Assembly (NCBI GenBank): GCA_020091685.1
Contig: CM034597.1
Location: forward strand, 2,116,646-2,180,645
Source: Lutjanus erythropterus
Taxonomy: Eukaryota > Chordata > Actinopteri > Lutjaniformes > Lutjanidae
Length of the DNA: 64,000 nt
Direction of reading: 5' to 3'
Position 1 is the stretch's first letter; every line of letters starts with the position of its first letter. The notes beneath the pieces are model-generated. The model saw only the letters and a list, made by a program, of their open reading frames with translations. It was not told where the DNA came from and ran no database searches. Both the position numbers and the translations under genes were made by a program. Below are positions 1 to 10,700 of the stretch, one piece after another.

Positions 1-178
1 TGCATAGCGAACAGGTCATGCTGGTCTTAGAATCATTTCAGGTGGGACAAACCTGACACCTGCCAATATTGTTCCCCCTCCCCCATGTCAAAAGTATCAA
101 CTCTGCACCTGCAGGTGTGGGGATGTTAGGTCACACATGGGTCACAGACAGACAGACAAGTTTTACACAGCTAAAACA

Positions 179-395
179 GCTTGGGGTCAAATTGACCCCA
201 GAGGAACACTGATGCGTGTAATATGTGTTCAGCATATTGAAAAAATATCATCATGATAAATTTATGCTTAATTGTACCCATCAAATTAGGAAAAGTCATG
301 AAATATGAAGCAAAAAAACAAAAGTCAACAATTATTTTTTGAATGATAAACATTGAATGGGGTCAGATTGACCCCAAGGATAATAGGAGGGTTAA
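179..395. mobile_element. MITE-like repeat with GGGGTCAAATTGACCCC palindromes
   Basis: A 19-bp palindrome, TGGGGTCAA-A-TTGACCCCA, lies at 182-200. A near-identical one with a single mismatch lies at 358-376. The right one is followed by AAGGATAATAGGAGGG and then TTAA at 392-395. This right end matches a common teleost repeat whose copies insert at TTAA, as piggyBac-type elements do. The matching left outer end and left TTAA are missing, so the copy looks truncated. The roughly 155 bp between the palindromes is AT-rich and non-coding. Family assignment is inference. Confidence 0.55.
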
Positions 396-594
396 ATAAG
401 AGAATATGATGCTCCGAATCTATATTTAATGCTGGTCAACTAAAAAGTTTCCAATTTTCCAACTCGGTTATTTGTTTTATCCAAAAGTAAAATACTGCTC
501 CTTAACTTTATAGTATTGTTTTGAATTATATTTCAAAGTATTTTTCAAATAGTAATCTTAGTGTACAAAAGCTTTGTTAAATATTATGAATATA

Positions 595-1518
595 CAGGTT
601 TGGGGAGTAACAGATTACATGTAATTGGATTATGTAATCAGGATAGAAAAAAAATGTAATCAAATTCCACTTAGTTACATTTAGGAAAATGGGGATTATT
701 TAGCAGCAATACAATTTTAAAATACATTTTAAAATAAAGAACTATAAACTTACCATGCACAGTGTGCACATATTACAACACTTCAGAGTCTCAAAACACA
801 GTGTAAACATCATGGCCTCTGGTGAAAAAAACGTTTCACGAGGTGAAATGAATTTAACATTAATTTCTCTTTAAATCAGAAAAGAGGAACAGCATCACAG
901 TACAGTGTCTGTTCTGCTTACAGCTGTGAAAATGCTGTCATCATCCAAGAATTTATAGAAATATTTACCAGTCAGACCAACAACTAATGTTAGCTGTATA
1001 GACCAACCGCTAATGTTAGCTATGCAGACCAACCGCTAATGTTAGCTGTATAGACCAACCGCTAATGTTAGCTGTATAGACCAACCGCTAATGTTAGCTA
1101 TACCGACCAACCGTTAATGTTAGCTACATAGAACACCTTCTAACATCAGCTACACAGAATAACTGCTAACGTTACCTACACAGAGCAACTGCAAACATTA
1201 GTTTCATAGAACAGCTGGTAACATTAGCTACATACAACAACTGCCGACATTACCTACACAGAGCAACTGGTACTGTTAGCTACACAAACCAACTGCTAAT
1301 GGAACAGTGGAATATCTGGTTCAACAATTAATAAACCTAACAACTTACATAAAACACTATATTAGGCTAAACAATTTCACTATTTGGTATTGATGTAATC
1401 CAAAAGTAACAAAGTAATCAGGTTACATTACTTTAACACTATGATACTCTGATTAGGTTACTGACTATGTTTTTTAAAAGGGAATAATTATATTGGCGAA
1501 CATTATTAAACCCTCCTG
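595..1518. mobile_element. Non-autonomous hAT-like element (CAGGTTTGGGGAGTAAC end)
   Basis: The left end starts CAGGTTTGGGGAGTAAC and is followed by alternating GTAATC/GATTAC motifs. The same left end occurs at 34699, where a clean hAT-type insertion is visible. The right part, 1393-1475, has the complementary TGTAATCCAAAAGTAAC and TAATCAGGTTAC motifs and decays into CCCTCCTG at 1518. A 13-bp direct repeat with 12 identities flanks it at 581-593 and 1519-1531, but it is not in perfect register with an 8-bp hAT duplication. The interior carries a 26-bp minisatellite and has no transposase frame. Confidence 0.6.
975..1302. repeat. 26-bp minisatellite, about 12.5 units
   Basis: Unit starts fall exactly every 26 bp: 975, 1001, 1027, 1053, 1079, 1105, 1131, 1157, 1183, 1209, 1235, 1261 and 1287. 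The core is GACCAACCGCTAATGTTAGC, with a small inverted repeat GCTAA-TG-TTAGC in each unit. Units 2-5 are nearly identical and later units diverge progressively. Because 26 is not a multiple of three, the array is not protein-coding. Confidence 0.95.
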
Positions 1519-1535
1519 ATACTATGAATATGTGC

Positions 1536-1582
1536 TAATGTTAGCATGACTTAATGTTAGCCTGATTTAATGATAGCTGCTT
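1536..1582. repeat. Three degenerate 16-bp repeats with a TTAATGTTAGC core
   Basis: Just outside the proposed hAT right end, about three 16-bp units share the TAATGTTAGC core of the 26-bp minisatellite at 975-1302. The shorter period suggests a separate slippage event on a related sequence. Confidence 0.5.
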
Positions 1583-2973
1583 TCATTCAGTGAATTTACG
1601 AAAACTTAAACAACACAATTTAATCAATTCAGGTGAACCATTTTATGTCTGACATAATACATTATTTGATCACAAAATATACTTTTGGTTTGCATCAGAC
1701 CTCTCTTTCTGAGTCACCACAGAAAAAAGGCGGCTCAGCTGCAGAGGTGGACGTACAACACCAAGAGAAACCTGACTGATGCGCTTTTACTGAAATAAGA
1801 ATGGCTGGTTAAGAGAACAGGCTGTAATTTCAAATTGTTATAATCCACAAAAATAGACTAGTATCACCAAAGCAGAAAGCTGGAGGAGACTCATTAGAAA
1901 CATGACATTATTTAAACTATGACTGAAGTACAGAGCAAGTCTCGGTGTTGTAAAGCTGAATGAGTTACAGCCCAGTGTAACTTTTCTTTTTTGGAAATTA
2001 TGATCAGCAACTAATTCTCTTGTTTTATCTCTCCGTTTTTCTCTATGTGGAGCTGTACGTTCTCACCCCCTGCCCTCCCCCTCCTCACTCCTCTGTCTAT
2101 TTTTTGATGACCTGAGAGGCAGTGGCCAATGAAAGACAAAAGGTAAAATGGATATGGATTTTTCTCACTCAGCCGACCATCCCCGAGATGATTAAGTAGT
2201 TCATCAGGCAGAAATATAGAATTCTTCCCAGCGTGCTCATCGACCTGTCCTATAGATACATTAAAACGTGGGCAGGAAATCGTTGCAGAATGCACCGCAC
2301 TACACATCGACTGCGAGCCTCTCCTACTCGATTGATCCCTGCTGTACGGTGGTTCTATGGGAGTCTCAAGTGACTCGAACGTTGTTTAACACACATGAAC
2401 TGTCACACATACATATAAACATGACTGATGCTGGAGAGATGCTTCTCTACATATTGAGAGATGGAAGTGTCACTGTAGTATGAAGTAACTTGGTGGCAGT
2501 TAACTTATATTTACATTTTGGGAGCCACGTTTACGTAACCGTAAATGTACTTAAATTTCTTTTAAACTACAGCAAGTCTTTAAATATCTAAAATAAAATA
2601 TACACTACATTTTTAACATACATCCTGTTCAGTGGTTTCTTTGCAATTTCATGACAAATGCACCAGTTAGCTAAAGGCTACTAATCATGGACAGTCCTTT
2701 AAGCTCTGTTTTGTTCTCCACCAGCTCCTACAATAAGTTTCTGTCTGTTCAGCTGCTAAATGCTTCATTATGTTCACCAGCTAGTTTGTAATTTTGGTAT
2801 TAAACAGTAACATACAAGGAGTTTTATCAGAGCTTTTTCACTAAACGTCTGCTGGAAACACATATCTTTAAAGACACAAGGTGGGTTATCGTAATTCCAA
2901 GTTTCCAAAGTGCAAATTCCATTACATTAACATCAAGTCACTTATGACAGGAGAACATTACATACAGAAGTGT
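1583..2973. other. No gene recognised
   Basis: Unique-looking, moderately AT-rich DNA. A 98-codon minus-strand frame (2011-2307) and a 71-codon plus-strand frame (2268-2483) partly overlap. Neither shows recognisable motifs, and I treat both as chance. Confidence 0.5.
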
Positions 2974-2981
2974 CTGGAAAT

Positions 2982-3264
2982 CAGGAGATGGGAACTGAGA
3001 TTTTATTGATTTTACTGATTTTGCTTATCTGTCCGATTCCTTATCGATTGCTCTTATTGATTCCTGATCAAATTTCTGTGTGGAAAAAAGCAGGCCTGCA
3101 CAGGTTTTATAACCTCTGAATCTGAACAGCAGAAACAGGGCTATTAAACCATATATCTTTCTTTTGGCACAGTTCCATCACTGTTTGACGTCACTGTTTT
3201 GCACAATTGTCAGTAAACATGGAACCGGTTTTTAGTTGAACTTGGTTCTTGATTCCCATCCCTG
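2982..3264. mobile_element. hAT MITE, 283 bp, with 8-bp target duplication
   Basis: The ends are CAGGAGATGGGAACTGAG on the left and, in reverse complement, CAGGGATGGGAATCAAG on the right. Flanking 8-mers ctggaaat (2974-2981) and ctggagat (3265-3272) agree at 7 of 8 positions, as expected for a hAT target-site duplication. The interior resembles, in inverted orientation, the right part of the larger copy at 7073-7771. Shared landmarks are the CCTGTGCAGGCCTG and TTTTTTCCACACAGAAA stretches and the TGATCAGGAATCAATAAG region. It has no coding capacity, so it is a deleted derivative of the same family. Confidence 0.8.
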
Positions 3265-3272
3265 CTGGAGAT

Positions 3273-4689
3273 CAAGCAAATGTGTGCACTTCACATCAGC
3301 CATAGTCTGTTGTTAAATGTAATTAAACCCAGACTCAATGAATATTGTTTTATATAATCAATACTTTTAAACAGTCGACTCAACTCAAACTCAAAAGTTG
3401 TTGTCATGGGCATCTTTCCCATCTATACCCACCATCATATTTGATCTAAACATGGTCTAACCCTGTGACACTGAGAATGATGATATATCCTGAAATTAGG
3501 GCCAGGCGATTCAAATAAACAAACATATGTAATATCGCTAACCTGCATTAACACCACACAGCACAGCCATATCAGAAATTCTACATTAGGACTGCTACAA
3601 GTATCTCAAACATGGGGCAACATGAGACAATCACATAAACTGACAGAGGAGTTCTACGCAAAAGCTTTTGGGGTGAGTGAACAAGTTTTAGACAGTCAAA
3701 TTAATAGTGCTTCTTTTAATGCAGCCTGGAATTGAATTAAAGAGCAGTTTAGAGGAAAAGCCTGTTTCTGAACACAGCTAATAAAGATGTGAAACTATAA
3801 ATAGGGAGAGTAAGAAAAATGACACCAGAAAACTAATTGTTAAGGGACCTCCAGCCCAACTGTGTTTTGCATATGACACGTATTGTATTACCAACTCTAT
3901 CCTGTACTCATTATAACAGTGGGTAGGTACTGTATGGTGAAAAAAGAGACCTTTAAGTGAAGTGTCAACTTATTTTAGGTGTGAAATTAAGACAAGGTCT
4001 TGAACCTTGTAAGATACCTTGGATTGTCTAAATTACTCTGTTTCAACAGCATTGACAGAGGGTTGTAATTAACTAAGCTTATATCACTGTGAAATTAACA
4101 GCCCAATTAGTTTTCAGTGTTGTTTGGATATGATTGTACCCTATAACCACATTAGCATCGTATTTGATACATGAGTTTCTGAGACCTCTACAACATCAAT
4201 ATGATCAATACTTTCCTGAAAAACCTATTATATGCAATCTGATGCCCTCTGCTGGATTATCAGTGTAAAATCCAACATGGCCGCCTTCACACAGTGACTC
4301 CCACGTTTTTGGAAGGATTTTTTTTTCAAATTTTGAAAAAGCTACTGTAAGAATAACAATTATATTGTTACTAATACTTCAATAGGATTATTTAAGCGAA
4401 ACAACCTATACTTTGTTAATATTTTGTACCGTATTTCATAGTAAAATCATGATACAGTTGGTACATAAGAAATTTATTTGTGAATCCCTCAATCATTATT
4501 CTACTGAATTTCATTATGTGATCTGCATTATTCCACCACAATCACAAATACACTCTATTATACACTCAAATACACTCTCATTATAATCACTTACTTGTTG
4601 CAAATATTTATTAGCAAGTGAGCACTTGCAAATAATTATCTTTTTAATTGATTTTCATGAAAACAATTTCTGGGTGATCATAATTGTAT
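3273..4689. other. No gene recognised
   Basis: AT-rich DNA without a frame of 60 codons. A short ATATCG-containing tract near 3500-3545 may be another repeat fragment, but I cannot place it. Confidence 0.5.
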
Positions 4690-5370
4690 GTTATACTTAG
4701 GGCCAAAGCACCGAATGCTGGAATTTTTATGTCTCGCCATGAAACAGGAAATTGTTATAACTTAATGATAAATGGTCCGATCTGCGCCAAACTTCACATT
4801 TTTGATAAGAGTCCCTGCCTGAATAGATACGCATGATAATATTTTTGTCAGAGTCATAGCGATACCTGCTGGCAACAGGAAATGACATGTTTTAGACCTT
4901 TCTGATCTCATTTGAGTTGGATATGGTCATCCAGTTTGACCAGTACATAAGACTTTGGTAATGCTGTTTTGAGAAGATCCTGATGTTTCGTCAAAAGGCG
5001 TTGCTCTGACCCCACAGTGAACTTGTTTCGTCATGACACGGGTTGTTGTAACTTCAGTGTACATTGTTCAATCTACCCCAAATTTCAATTTTTTGATAAG
5101 AGTCCCAGCCTGAAGACATCTAAATGCAAATCAGGAGTCACAGTCACAGTGCCACCTACTGGCAACAGGAAGTAGCCCTCCACTGACAATTATCATTTGG
5201 TTTACATGAAATTTTCACAGTGTGGTCTACACTTAACATACTGGATCATGACATACAATTGGTGGGTGTTCTTTTGCACTACCTAGTGGAGACAGGAAGT
5301 GACATCAAACTCATTCCAATAAACATGTCAGGCTCATATGTCAGGCTTTACAGGGTTGTCAAAACTATTA
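4690..5370. repeat. Dispersed teleost repeat with internal duplication
   Basis: The segment contains GGCCAAAGCACCGAATG followed by two diverged subunits. Each runs from a TCG(CC)ATGA(A)ACA start through TTTTTGATAAGAGTCCC(T/A)GCCTGAA (about 4798 and 5093) to CC(T)(A)CTGGCAACAGGAA (about 4864 and 5155). The offset is roughly 290 bp. This CTACTGGCAACAGGAAGT repeat is familiar from many teleost genomes. I do not know its class. The 130-codon plus-strand frame at 5220-5612 starts inside it and shows no recognisable domain. Confidence 0.65.
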
Positions 5371-6249
5371 ATAATTGCCAACTTGTTCATAACTGTGCTA
5401 TGAACCGACTGGATCAGAATGAAGACGCTATGAGAAGGGTGGATAGAGGGATGAAGAAATGGAGAAGTTTTCATTTGAGATCTTGCAGTGTGTTGGTGTA
5501 CAGTCTGCAGTCCCTGACAGATCTGAACAGCTCATTACTCTCTCTCACTCCCTCACACACAGGCACACACTGCGTTACAGGTAATTTTGCTGTTGCCATG
5601 GAAGCCATCTGAATGAGCCCACGCTCTGACAATCTGAAGATCATGGGTTGAGCATGAGAACTGCTCGTCCACCTCACAGGCTTCTTTTCTTTCTATCTTT
5701 CTCTTTACTTTAGCGATATAACAGCCAAATCTTAATTTGCAATATTGAATAAATATGGAGCAATAATAAAGTGACAGCAGCAGCAGAAGCTGAAATCTGA
5801 TAATAAACTAACCTATACTATTATCTTAAGAGCAAATTGGTACCAAGCTGCATAGCAAGGTTTAAAGATCATATCATAGTCATGGTTAAAAGGAACCATT
5901 GCTGACAGTCAGTGGGAGATAAAAAGCTGTCTCCTGTGTCAAAGTCTGACATTTTTTCAACTCATCCATCTGCCCTGACCTCCTCACTATGTGGACTAAG
6001 GCTCTGTAGCAACAACATGCTCCTGACAGAGCTTTGCTCCAGACAGACAGCAGTCATTCACACAGTCAACAGTCACTAAGTTCTTTGTTTTTTAAATGCA
6101 AAACAAAATACAGTGAAGCAGTCGTTGGTAATTAAACTTCTTGTTCTCAGTCTCCCTCCAGCAATACACATACAATATAAAGTGAGAAAAAAAGTCATCC
6201 ATCATTTCCCTCTTGGTAAACATACTCCTTTCTAACCAACATTAAAGAT
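5371..6249. other. No gene recognised
   Basis: Unique-looking DNA without recognisable domains. Overlapping short frames on both strands near 5471-5677 look random. A weak CTTTCTATCTTTCTCTTTACTTT tract lies near 5685-5712. Confidence 0.45.
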
Positions 6250-6284
6250 TGTCTTGAAGGTAAGAATTAAAACATAATGTGCTT

Positions 6285-6520
6285 CTTTGTAGTGCTGTCA
6301 TTTGGATTATTTAATTATTGGGAGGGATGTACCACAAAGGTCTATTCTAGGGCCAGAGGTTTTCCCTATTTCAGTAACAATCTTCAAAAAATCAGTTTAA
6401 TTGTATTGCTCAGTTTTATGCATGACACCTGTCATTACAACATATCCTCAAACTTAAATGACAGTATTGGTCAATGGCTAATAATTGCCAAAACAACATA
6501 TATGACCATTGAAGAGTAGC
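6285..6520 (+). pseudogene. LINE reverse-transcriptase relic
   Basis: From 6329 the plus strand reads VPQRSILGP, a close match to the VPQGSILGP block of non-LTR reverse transcriptases. After a +1 shift it continues FPYFSNNLQKIS, equivalent to the F-x-I-Y-I-N-D/N-L block. The catalytic site that should read YADD is disrupted: the DNA at about 6415 gives FYA followed by a stop. The fragment is frameshifted and short, covering only part of the fingers/palm region. A sister fragment with an intact YADD lies 3.6 kb downstream on the same strand. The clade cannot be fixed from so little sequence. Confidence 0.7.
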
Positions 6521-6589
6521 ACTGACAGATAGCACTTGACCCTATATTATGTATATTATGCAAGTCATACTGTAAGTTAAACATGTGGT

Positions 6590-6860
6590 TAACTTTGTGA
6601 AACGGTTGCAGTTTATTAGGTTTGGGCACCGAAACTACTTGGTTAGGTTTAGGAAAAGATTGTGGTTTGAATTAAAACAAGTATATCATGTGACACAAAT
6701 CACTTTAACTTAAAACTTTAAATAAGTCAGCTCTGACTTTGTTTCACACAGAACTCAAACTCGAGTCTCATGGGTGAAAGTCCTATGTTTGACTGATCAG
6801 TTCTCTATGAATCATAATAAGCTGCTCGCACAGTTGACCTGCATGGCCGTTTTCTGGTCA
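6590..6860. repeat. Copy of the GGTTTAGG dispersed family
   Basis: It contains CTACTTGGTTAGGTTTAGG, AAAGATTGTGGTTTGA and TTAAAAC. About 60 bp further on it reads GACTTTGTTTCACACAGAACTCAAACTCGAGTCTCATGGGTGAAAGTCCTATGTTTG in degenerate form. The same two-part order recurs at 40170-40640. The second part alone recurs at 10590-10700, and the first part near 24945, 26015 and 56400. Confidence 0.65.
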
Positions 6861-7072
6861 GGATGCAGAAGTTTCAACAACTGAGACAATTATATCCAAT
6901 GATGAAGTAAAATGTTGTTGAAGCCATTCTATCTTTCTGACAAGTCACTATTTTCCAAGGTCAGGAATTTACTCTGATGACCAAGCAGTATTGGTACTCG
7001 ATCACAAAAACAAAACCTAGAAATTGTTGATATCAAACAAATAGCAAACAGCTATTGTTGGTAGCTTGGCAA

Positions 7073-7771
7073 TAGGGATTGGAGTCAGGAGTTCCAGTTC
7101 AGACCTGGTTCCAAATTGTCCAATCTATTGTAATCATGTGCCTCCAAGTGTATCAGTTCCTTTTATTGATGCCGGTGTTCTGATGATTTATGCTGTCTTG
7201 TTGAAAAATGCCACTGTAGCACAAATCAATAGCAAAGTATCCCTAACCCTAGCCCTGACAGCCTAACCCAGAGAACTGCAAAGTAGCAACAAACACTGGC
7301 ATGTTTTCTAATAGCTGTGCATCGCAAAACAATGGAATCTTGCAACAAGGAGTCATTGCAGAGAGAAAGAAATGGTCCAAAGTGTGGCTCCATTTCACAA
7401 AGAAAGATGACAGCAGTGCTTGATGTAAAGTCTGTAAACTTCATTTCAAGCAAGCCAGGAAACACCAGCAATATACTGAATATGCAACATGGCCTCAAAC
7501 TCCAACAATGCCAGGTATTTGACCCACTACACGAGCAACACTGCTTCCACACTGCTTTGTTTCTTTAACTAAGAAAACCTAAATCAAATTTTCTACTGTT
7601 TCTGCACTGTGTTCAGACTGAGATAATAAAACAGTTGCATCAACACTGAAAACCTGTGCATGCCTACTTTTTTCCACACACAAAATTGATCAGGACTCAA
7701 CAAGCGAATTGATAAAGAGCTGGATCGATAAGCAGTATTGATAGAAGCATTGGTATCAATTCCCATGCCTA
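7073..7771 (+). mobile_element. hAT element, 699 bp, with both ends, target duplication and a BED-finger relic
   Basis: The left end is TAGGGATTGGAGTCAGGAG. The right end in reverse complement is TAGGCATGGGAATTGATACC. Flanking 8-mers cttggcaa (7065-7072) and tttggcaa (7772-7779) match at 7 of 8 positions. The interior encodes a decayed BED-type zinc finger (see the pseudogene entry), which is the N-terminal DNA-binding domain of many hAT transposases. No catalytic domain is present, so the copy is internally deleted. It is the larger relative of the 283-bp MITE at 2982-3264, in opposite orientation. These clues together make the hAT assignment firm. Confidence 0.85.
7364..7530 (+). pseudogene. 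BED zinc finger of a hAT transposase, frameshifted
   Basis: In one frame, 7376-7435 reads SKVWLHFTKKDDSSA, then a stop, then CKVC. This is the W-x-x-F plus C-x-x-C half of a BED finger. In the next frame, about 7441-7530 reads ISSKPGNTSNI followed by NMQHGLKLQQCQVFD. That fits the usual GNTSN-L-x-x-H and KL-x-x-C-x-VFD tail of ZBED/hAT proteins. One frameshift, one in-frame stop and a small deletion around the first histidine show that it is dead. The open frame at 7317-7568 captures only the second half. No DDE-type catalytic region follows, because the element ends at 7771. Confidence 0.75.
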
Positions 7772-7779
7772 TTTGGCAA

Positions 7780-8910
7780 CACTGGTACCTGAAAACAGAC
7801 CAGCAACCAGGGCAACCAAGCAACTAATGGATATTTAAAGATGCAGTAAGCAAATGTAAATGTTACTGAGATGAATGTAACATGATTGTTGAATGTGAAA
7901 AAAAGCTACCAAGAAAGACAGAGATGCACATTTTGAATTATTTTTATAAAACAGTATGAAGCTGCAGTCACTTTTGAAAGTATTTGTATAACATGGGATG
8001 TGTTTTAATACCTGTTAGTTGCTCTTTTACTACCTTTTTTTTCTTTTTCCCCCCATCCCCACCTGTGAAACAATTAGACTCGGTCCCTCTTTTCTAGCTC
8101 AACAGGCGTACAGAGGATCGCTCCAGTGAAGAAGCATTGCCTAACACTCCTTGACCTCTCCTCAGACAGAAAGGCTGAATCTCAGGCAACTTAATTTAAG
8201 GCTTCCTCCCTGAGGGACCGGAGGCCAATGTCAAACTTAGTGAATGTCTGCACACTCTCCCATCTCATCTTCATTCCATCTACAGTGGCATAATAATCAG
8301 TGGGATGAACAAAGGGAGAAAAAAAACGTCAGATTGGCTGATGGTAATAGCCTCATTATAACAACCTTTAACAGTGTTGCCTTTATTCACACCCTCTGTT
8401 AGAGTGACAATTCTATCAGTCTAATTATAGACAAGATGCCCTGTCATCACTCCACTGTGTCCACATGTCCTCAATGTGTCAAATCCATTGTCAGGTAATG
8501 TGTATATTTGATCAACTGTCTGGGTCAGATGCTGATGGAGGTGTTGCAGGTTTAAACGTGGATGATGTTGTGCATGTGTTGTCAGTACTGCTATGTGTTT
8601 ATATAGAATCTGCTCTGCTGCTATATGTTCAGTCTGAGGTGTTATTTCTCTTTTCTCTGGTGAGATGTAATGTGTAAAGGGAAACGTATGTATACTGCAC
8701 ATTGATAAATGTGTTTTTCTTACCATTAAACCATTATTAGACCTTTATTTTGAAATGGGTCAGTGTTGTGTTCATTGGTAATGATAATGAACTCTATTGT
8801 TTACATGCAATTTTGTCCAAACTCCATAACTTTTCTGCAAATTTGACCATCATCATAGCCTCCTGCTATTTTTGCATCTATATTTTCTTTATTTTGATCA
8901 CATTTGTCAT
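7780..8910. other. No gene recognised
   Basis: Unique-looking DNA. A 101-codon minus frame (8421-8726) overlaps a 70-codon plus frame (8465-8677). Both lack recognisable motifs. The 8080-8230 stretch is somewhat GC-richer and could be conserved noncoding DNA, but nothing specific supports that. Confidence 0.45.
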
Positions 8911-9467
8911 TATGCCTCCGGCCTGCCAAAGGTGCCAGGCCGGAGGCATACTGTCCTCCGGTTGTCCGGCCGTATGTGAGTCTGTGCGTCCGTCCGTCAC
9001 AGATTTTTTTTTGCGCGATAACTTTTGAACGGGTGGACGGATTTACACCAAATCTTGTGTGCTAAGACTCTATAACAGACACATGAACTGATTAAATTTT
9101 GGAGACCAACGCTTTCGAGATGGCCGCAAAATGGCCGCCTGACAGACCTGTCTCTAAAAACACACTTATGCCAATAACTTGGTCAATTATAAAGCTTTTT
9201 TATATTTGACTTTGATATATTTTTTAATAACTATGTTGGATACTATTAGGTAATAAAGGTACTAGCTCTTTCCTTGCAATCTTTTCTCATTAACTGTATA
9301 CTGTATCAATAGAGCCATAATTCTCAAACTCCTGGGACACTTGCAAATAGGATTTATAATGAATCAATGGTTTCAATCGGGTGTAGGGAACACAAAAAGT
9401 CACAGTTATATGAAACTGTTGCAGGTGGAGGCATCAGAATCGACGCTTTAGCGTCGACTTCTACCCG
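8911..9467. mobile_element. Dispersed repeat with hairpins at both ends
   Basis: The left end is a hairpin with 15-bp perfect arms, TATGCCTCCGGCCTG...CAGGCCGGAGGCATA, at 8911-8950. The right end carries a smaller perfect stem, TCGACGC-TTTA-GCGTCGA, at 9440-9457. Between them are GTCCGTCCGTC, GATAACTTTTGAACGGGTGGACGGAT and GATGGCCGCAAAATGGCCGCC motifs, familiar from a very common teleost repeat that begins with this GCCTCCGG hairpin. No open frame is found inside, and the mobilising enzyme is unknown to me. Confidence 0.7.
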
Positions 9468-9744
9468 TTTTCATTTTTATCAATGCTCTGTGCACTTTTA
9501 TTTTATAATTTTGTGCTGACAAAAACTCCAAAAAGATTTTGCTTATTTGTGAAACACTCCCCAGGTGCACCTCTTCAAGTACAAGTAAAACATATTTTGT
9601 TAAGTTTTTTGTGATTCTGAGCCTTTATGGTAATGTTACTGAAAACACTCAGAACAGAGTGTGGTTTTGTTCTCCCTGGAACAAGTCTAATGAATTCTAC
9701 AAAAAAAATCATAAATTTCTTTTGCAATTTCCACTTGGTCCCAC

Positions 9745-9801
<57 letters not shown>
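9745..9801. repeat. (AAT)n microsatellite, 19 units
   Basis: Uninterrupted AAT repeats over 57 bp. The 99- and 100-codon frames crossing it on both strands (runs of Ile or Tyr) are artefacts of the repeat. Confidence 0.98.
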
Positions 9802-9802
<1 letters not shown>

Positions 9803-9924
9803 CCTAAAAGCACAGCTACATTCATCACAATCTTTTAGAATAGTTGCCATGAAATCGAAAAAGGCCCGTAAAATCATGGAGGGACTGAAAATAAATAAAA
9901 GGACAAAAAAAACAACAAAAAAAA

Positions 9925-10040
9925 AACATTTATTTTCTCTATTTCCTTAACAATCTTCAAGAAATCTGTTTAATAGTTTTGTTCAATTGTATGCAGATGA
10001 CACTGTTATATATGTGTGTATTTATGTAAATCTTGTATAA
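9925..10040 (+). pseudogene. LINE reverse-transcriptase relic with YADD motif
   Basis: From 9978 the plus strand reads FVQLYADDTVIY. The catalytic Y-A-D-D codons lie at 9990-10001, matching the active-site block of non-LTR reverse transcriptases. Upstream, TTCTCTATTTCCTTAACAATCTTCAAG corresponds to the preceding F-S-I-x-x-N-N-L block, but an in-frame TAA breaks it. The nucleotide sequence is clearly related to the relic at 6360-6430, so both derive from one LINE family in the same orientation. Sequence after about 10040 is no longer recognisable. Confidence 0.75.
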
Positions 10041-10548
10041 TATCCATACGAAATATGATTTTGTTAAGTGAGTAAAATCAACATGAACAAAACTATGATA
10101 ACAAAACTGCTTTTTTAATGCATTTTTACAAACAACTGAAGCTGTCATCTGACCATGTGAAAATGTGTGACATTATAGTTATTTTCATTTTTAGTGGCAG
10201 TGGTAGGAACAAAGTAATAACAACAGCAGTACTGTTTTGTCAATTAGCCCTTTCTTTTCTTTTTTTACAGACCCTATTAGTTATTATTATAGTCATTACT
10301 ACCATTATTTTATACTTATTCATTGATATTTGTCCCCCCCACACTCGCCTTTTCGTCCTCCACCCTCTTTCTCTCTTCCCTATATACCTCATACACTTAT
10401 CCCCCGTCTACACACGCATGCACACTCACACACACACAAAACCAATAAAACACCAGATGATGAATGATGCTTCTCTTGCTTCTCTTCATGATAGAAGCTG
10501 TTCTATCATGTCAATGTCCCGTCTTTCATCTTGAAATTAATAATAATG

Positions 10549-10576
10549 AAAAGAGAAATAAAATAAAATAAAATAA
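10549..10576. repeat. (AAATA)n microsatellite
   Basis: About five AAATA units. Confidence 0.9.
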
Positions 10577-10589
10577 CTGCTTCCTTGAA

Positions 10590-10700
10590 ATAATCAACTT
10601 TGACTATTGGCTTCACACAGGAATCAAACCTTGGTCTCATGTGTGACAGTACAGTTGATTTTCCTCCTTTCTATACGACCCCACCTTCATACATTTGCGT
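10590..10700. repeat. Fragment of the GGTTTAGG family (distal half)
   Basis: It reads GACTATTGGCTTCACACAGG, then AATCAAACCTTGGTCTCATG, then a GTGACAGT-like tail. This parallels 6735-6800 and 40545-40600. The AATCAAACC stretch resembles an inverted tRNA B box, so a tRNA-derived origin is possible but unproven. Confidence 0.5.

Noticed and set aside
9539-9877. Frames of about 100 codons across the (AAT)n array
   Set aside because: Poly-Ile/poly-Tyr translations of a microsatellite.
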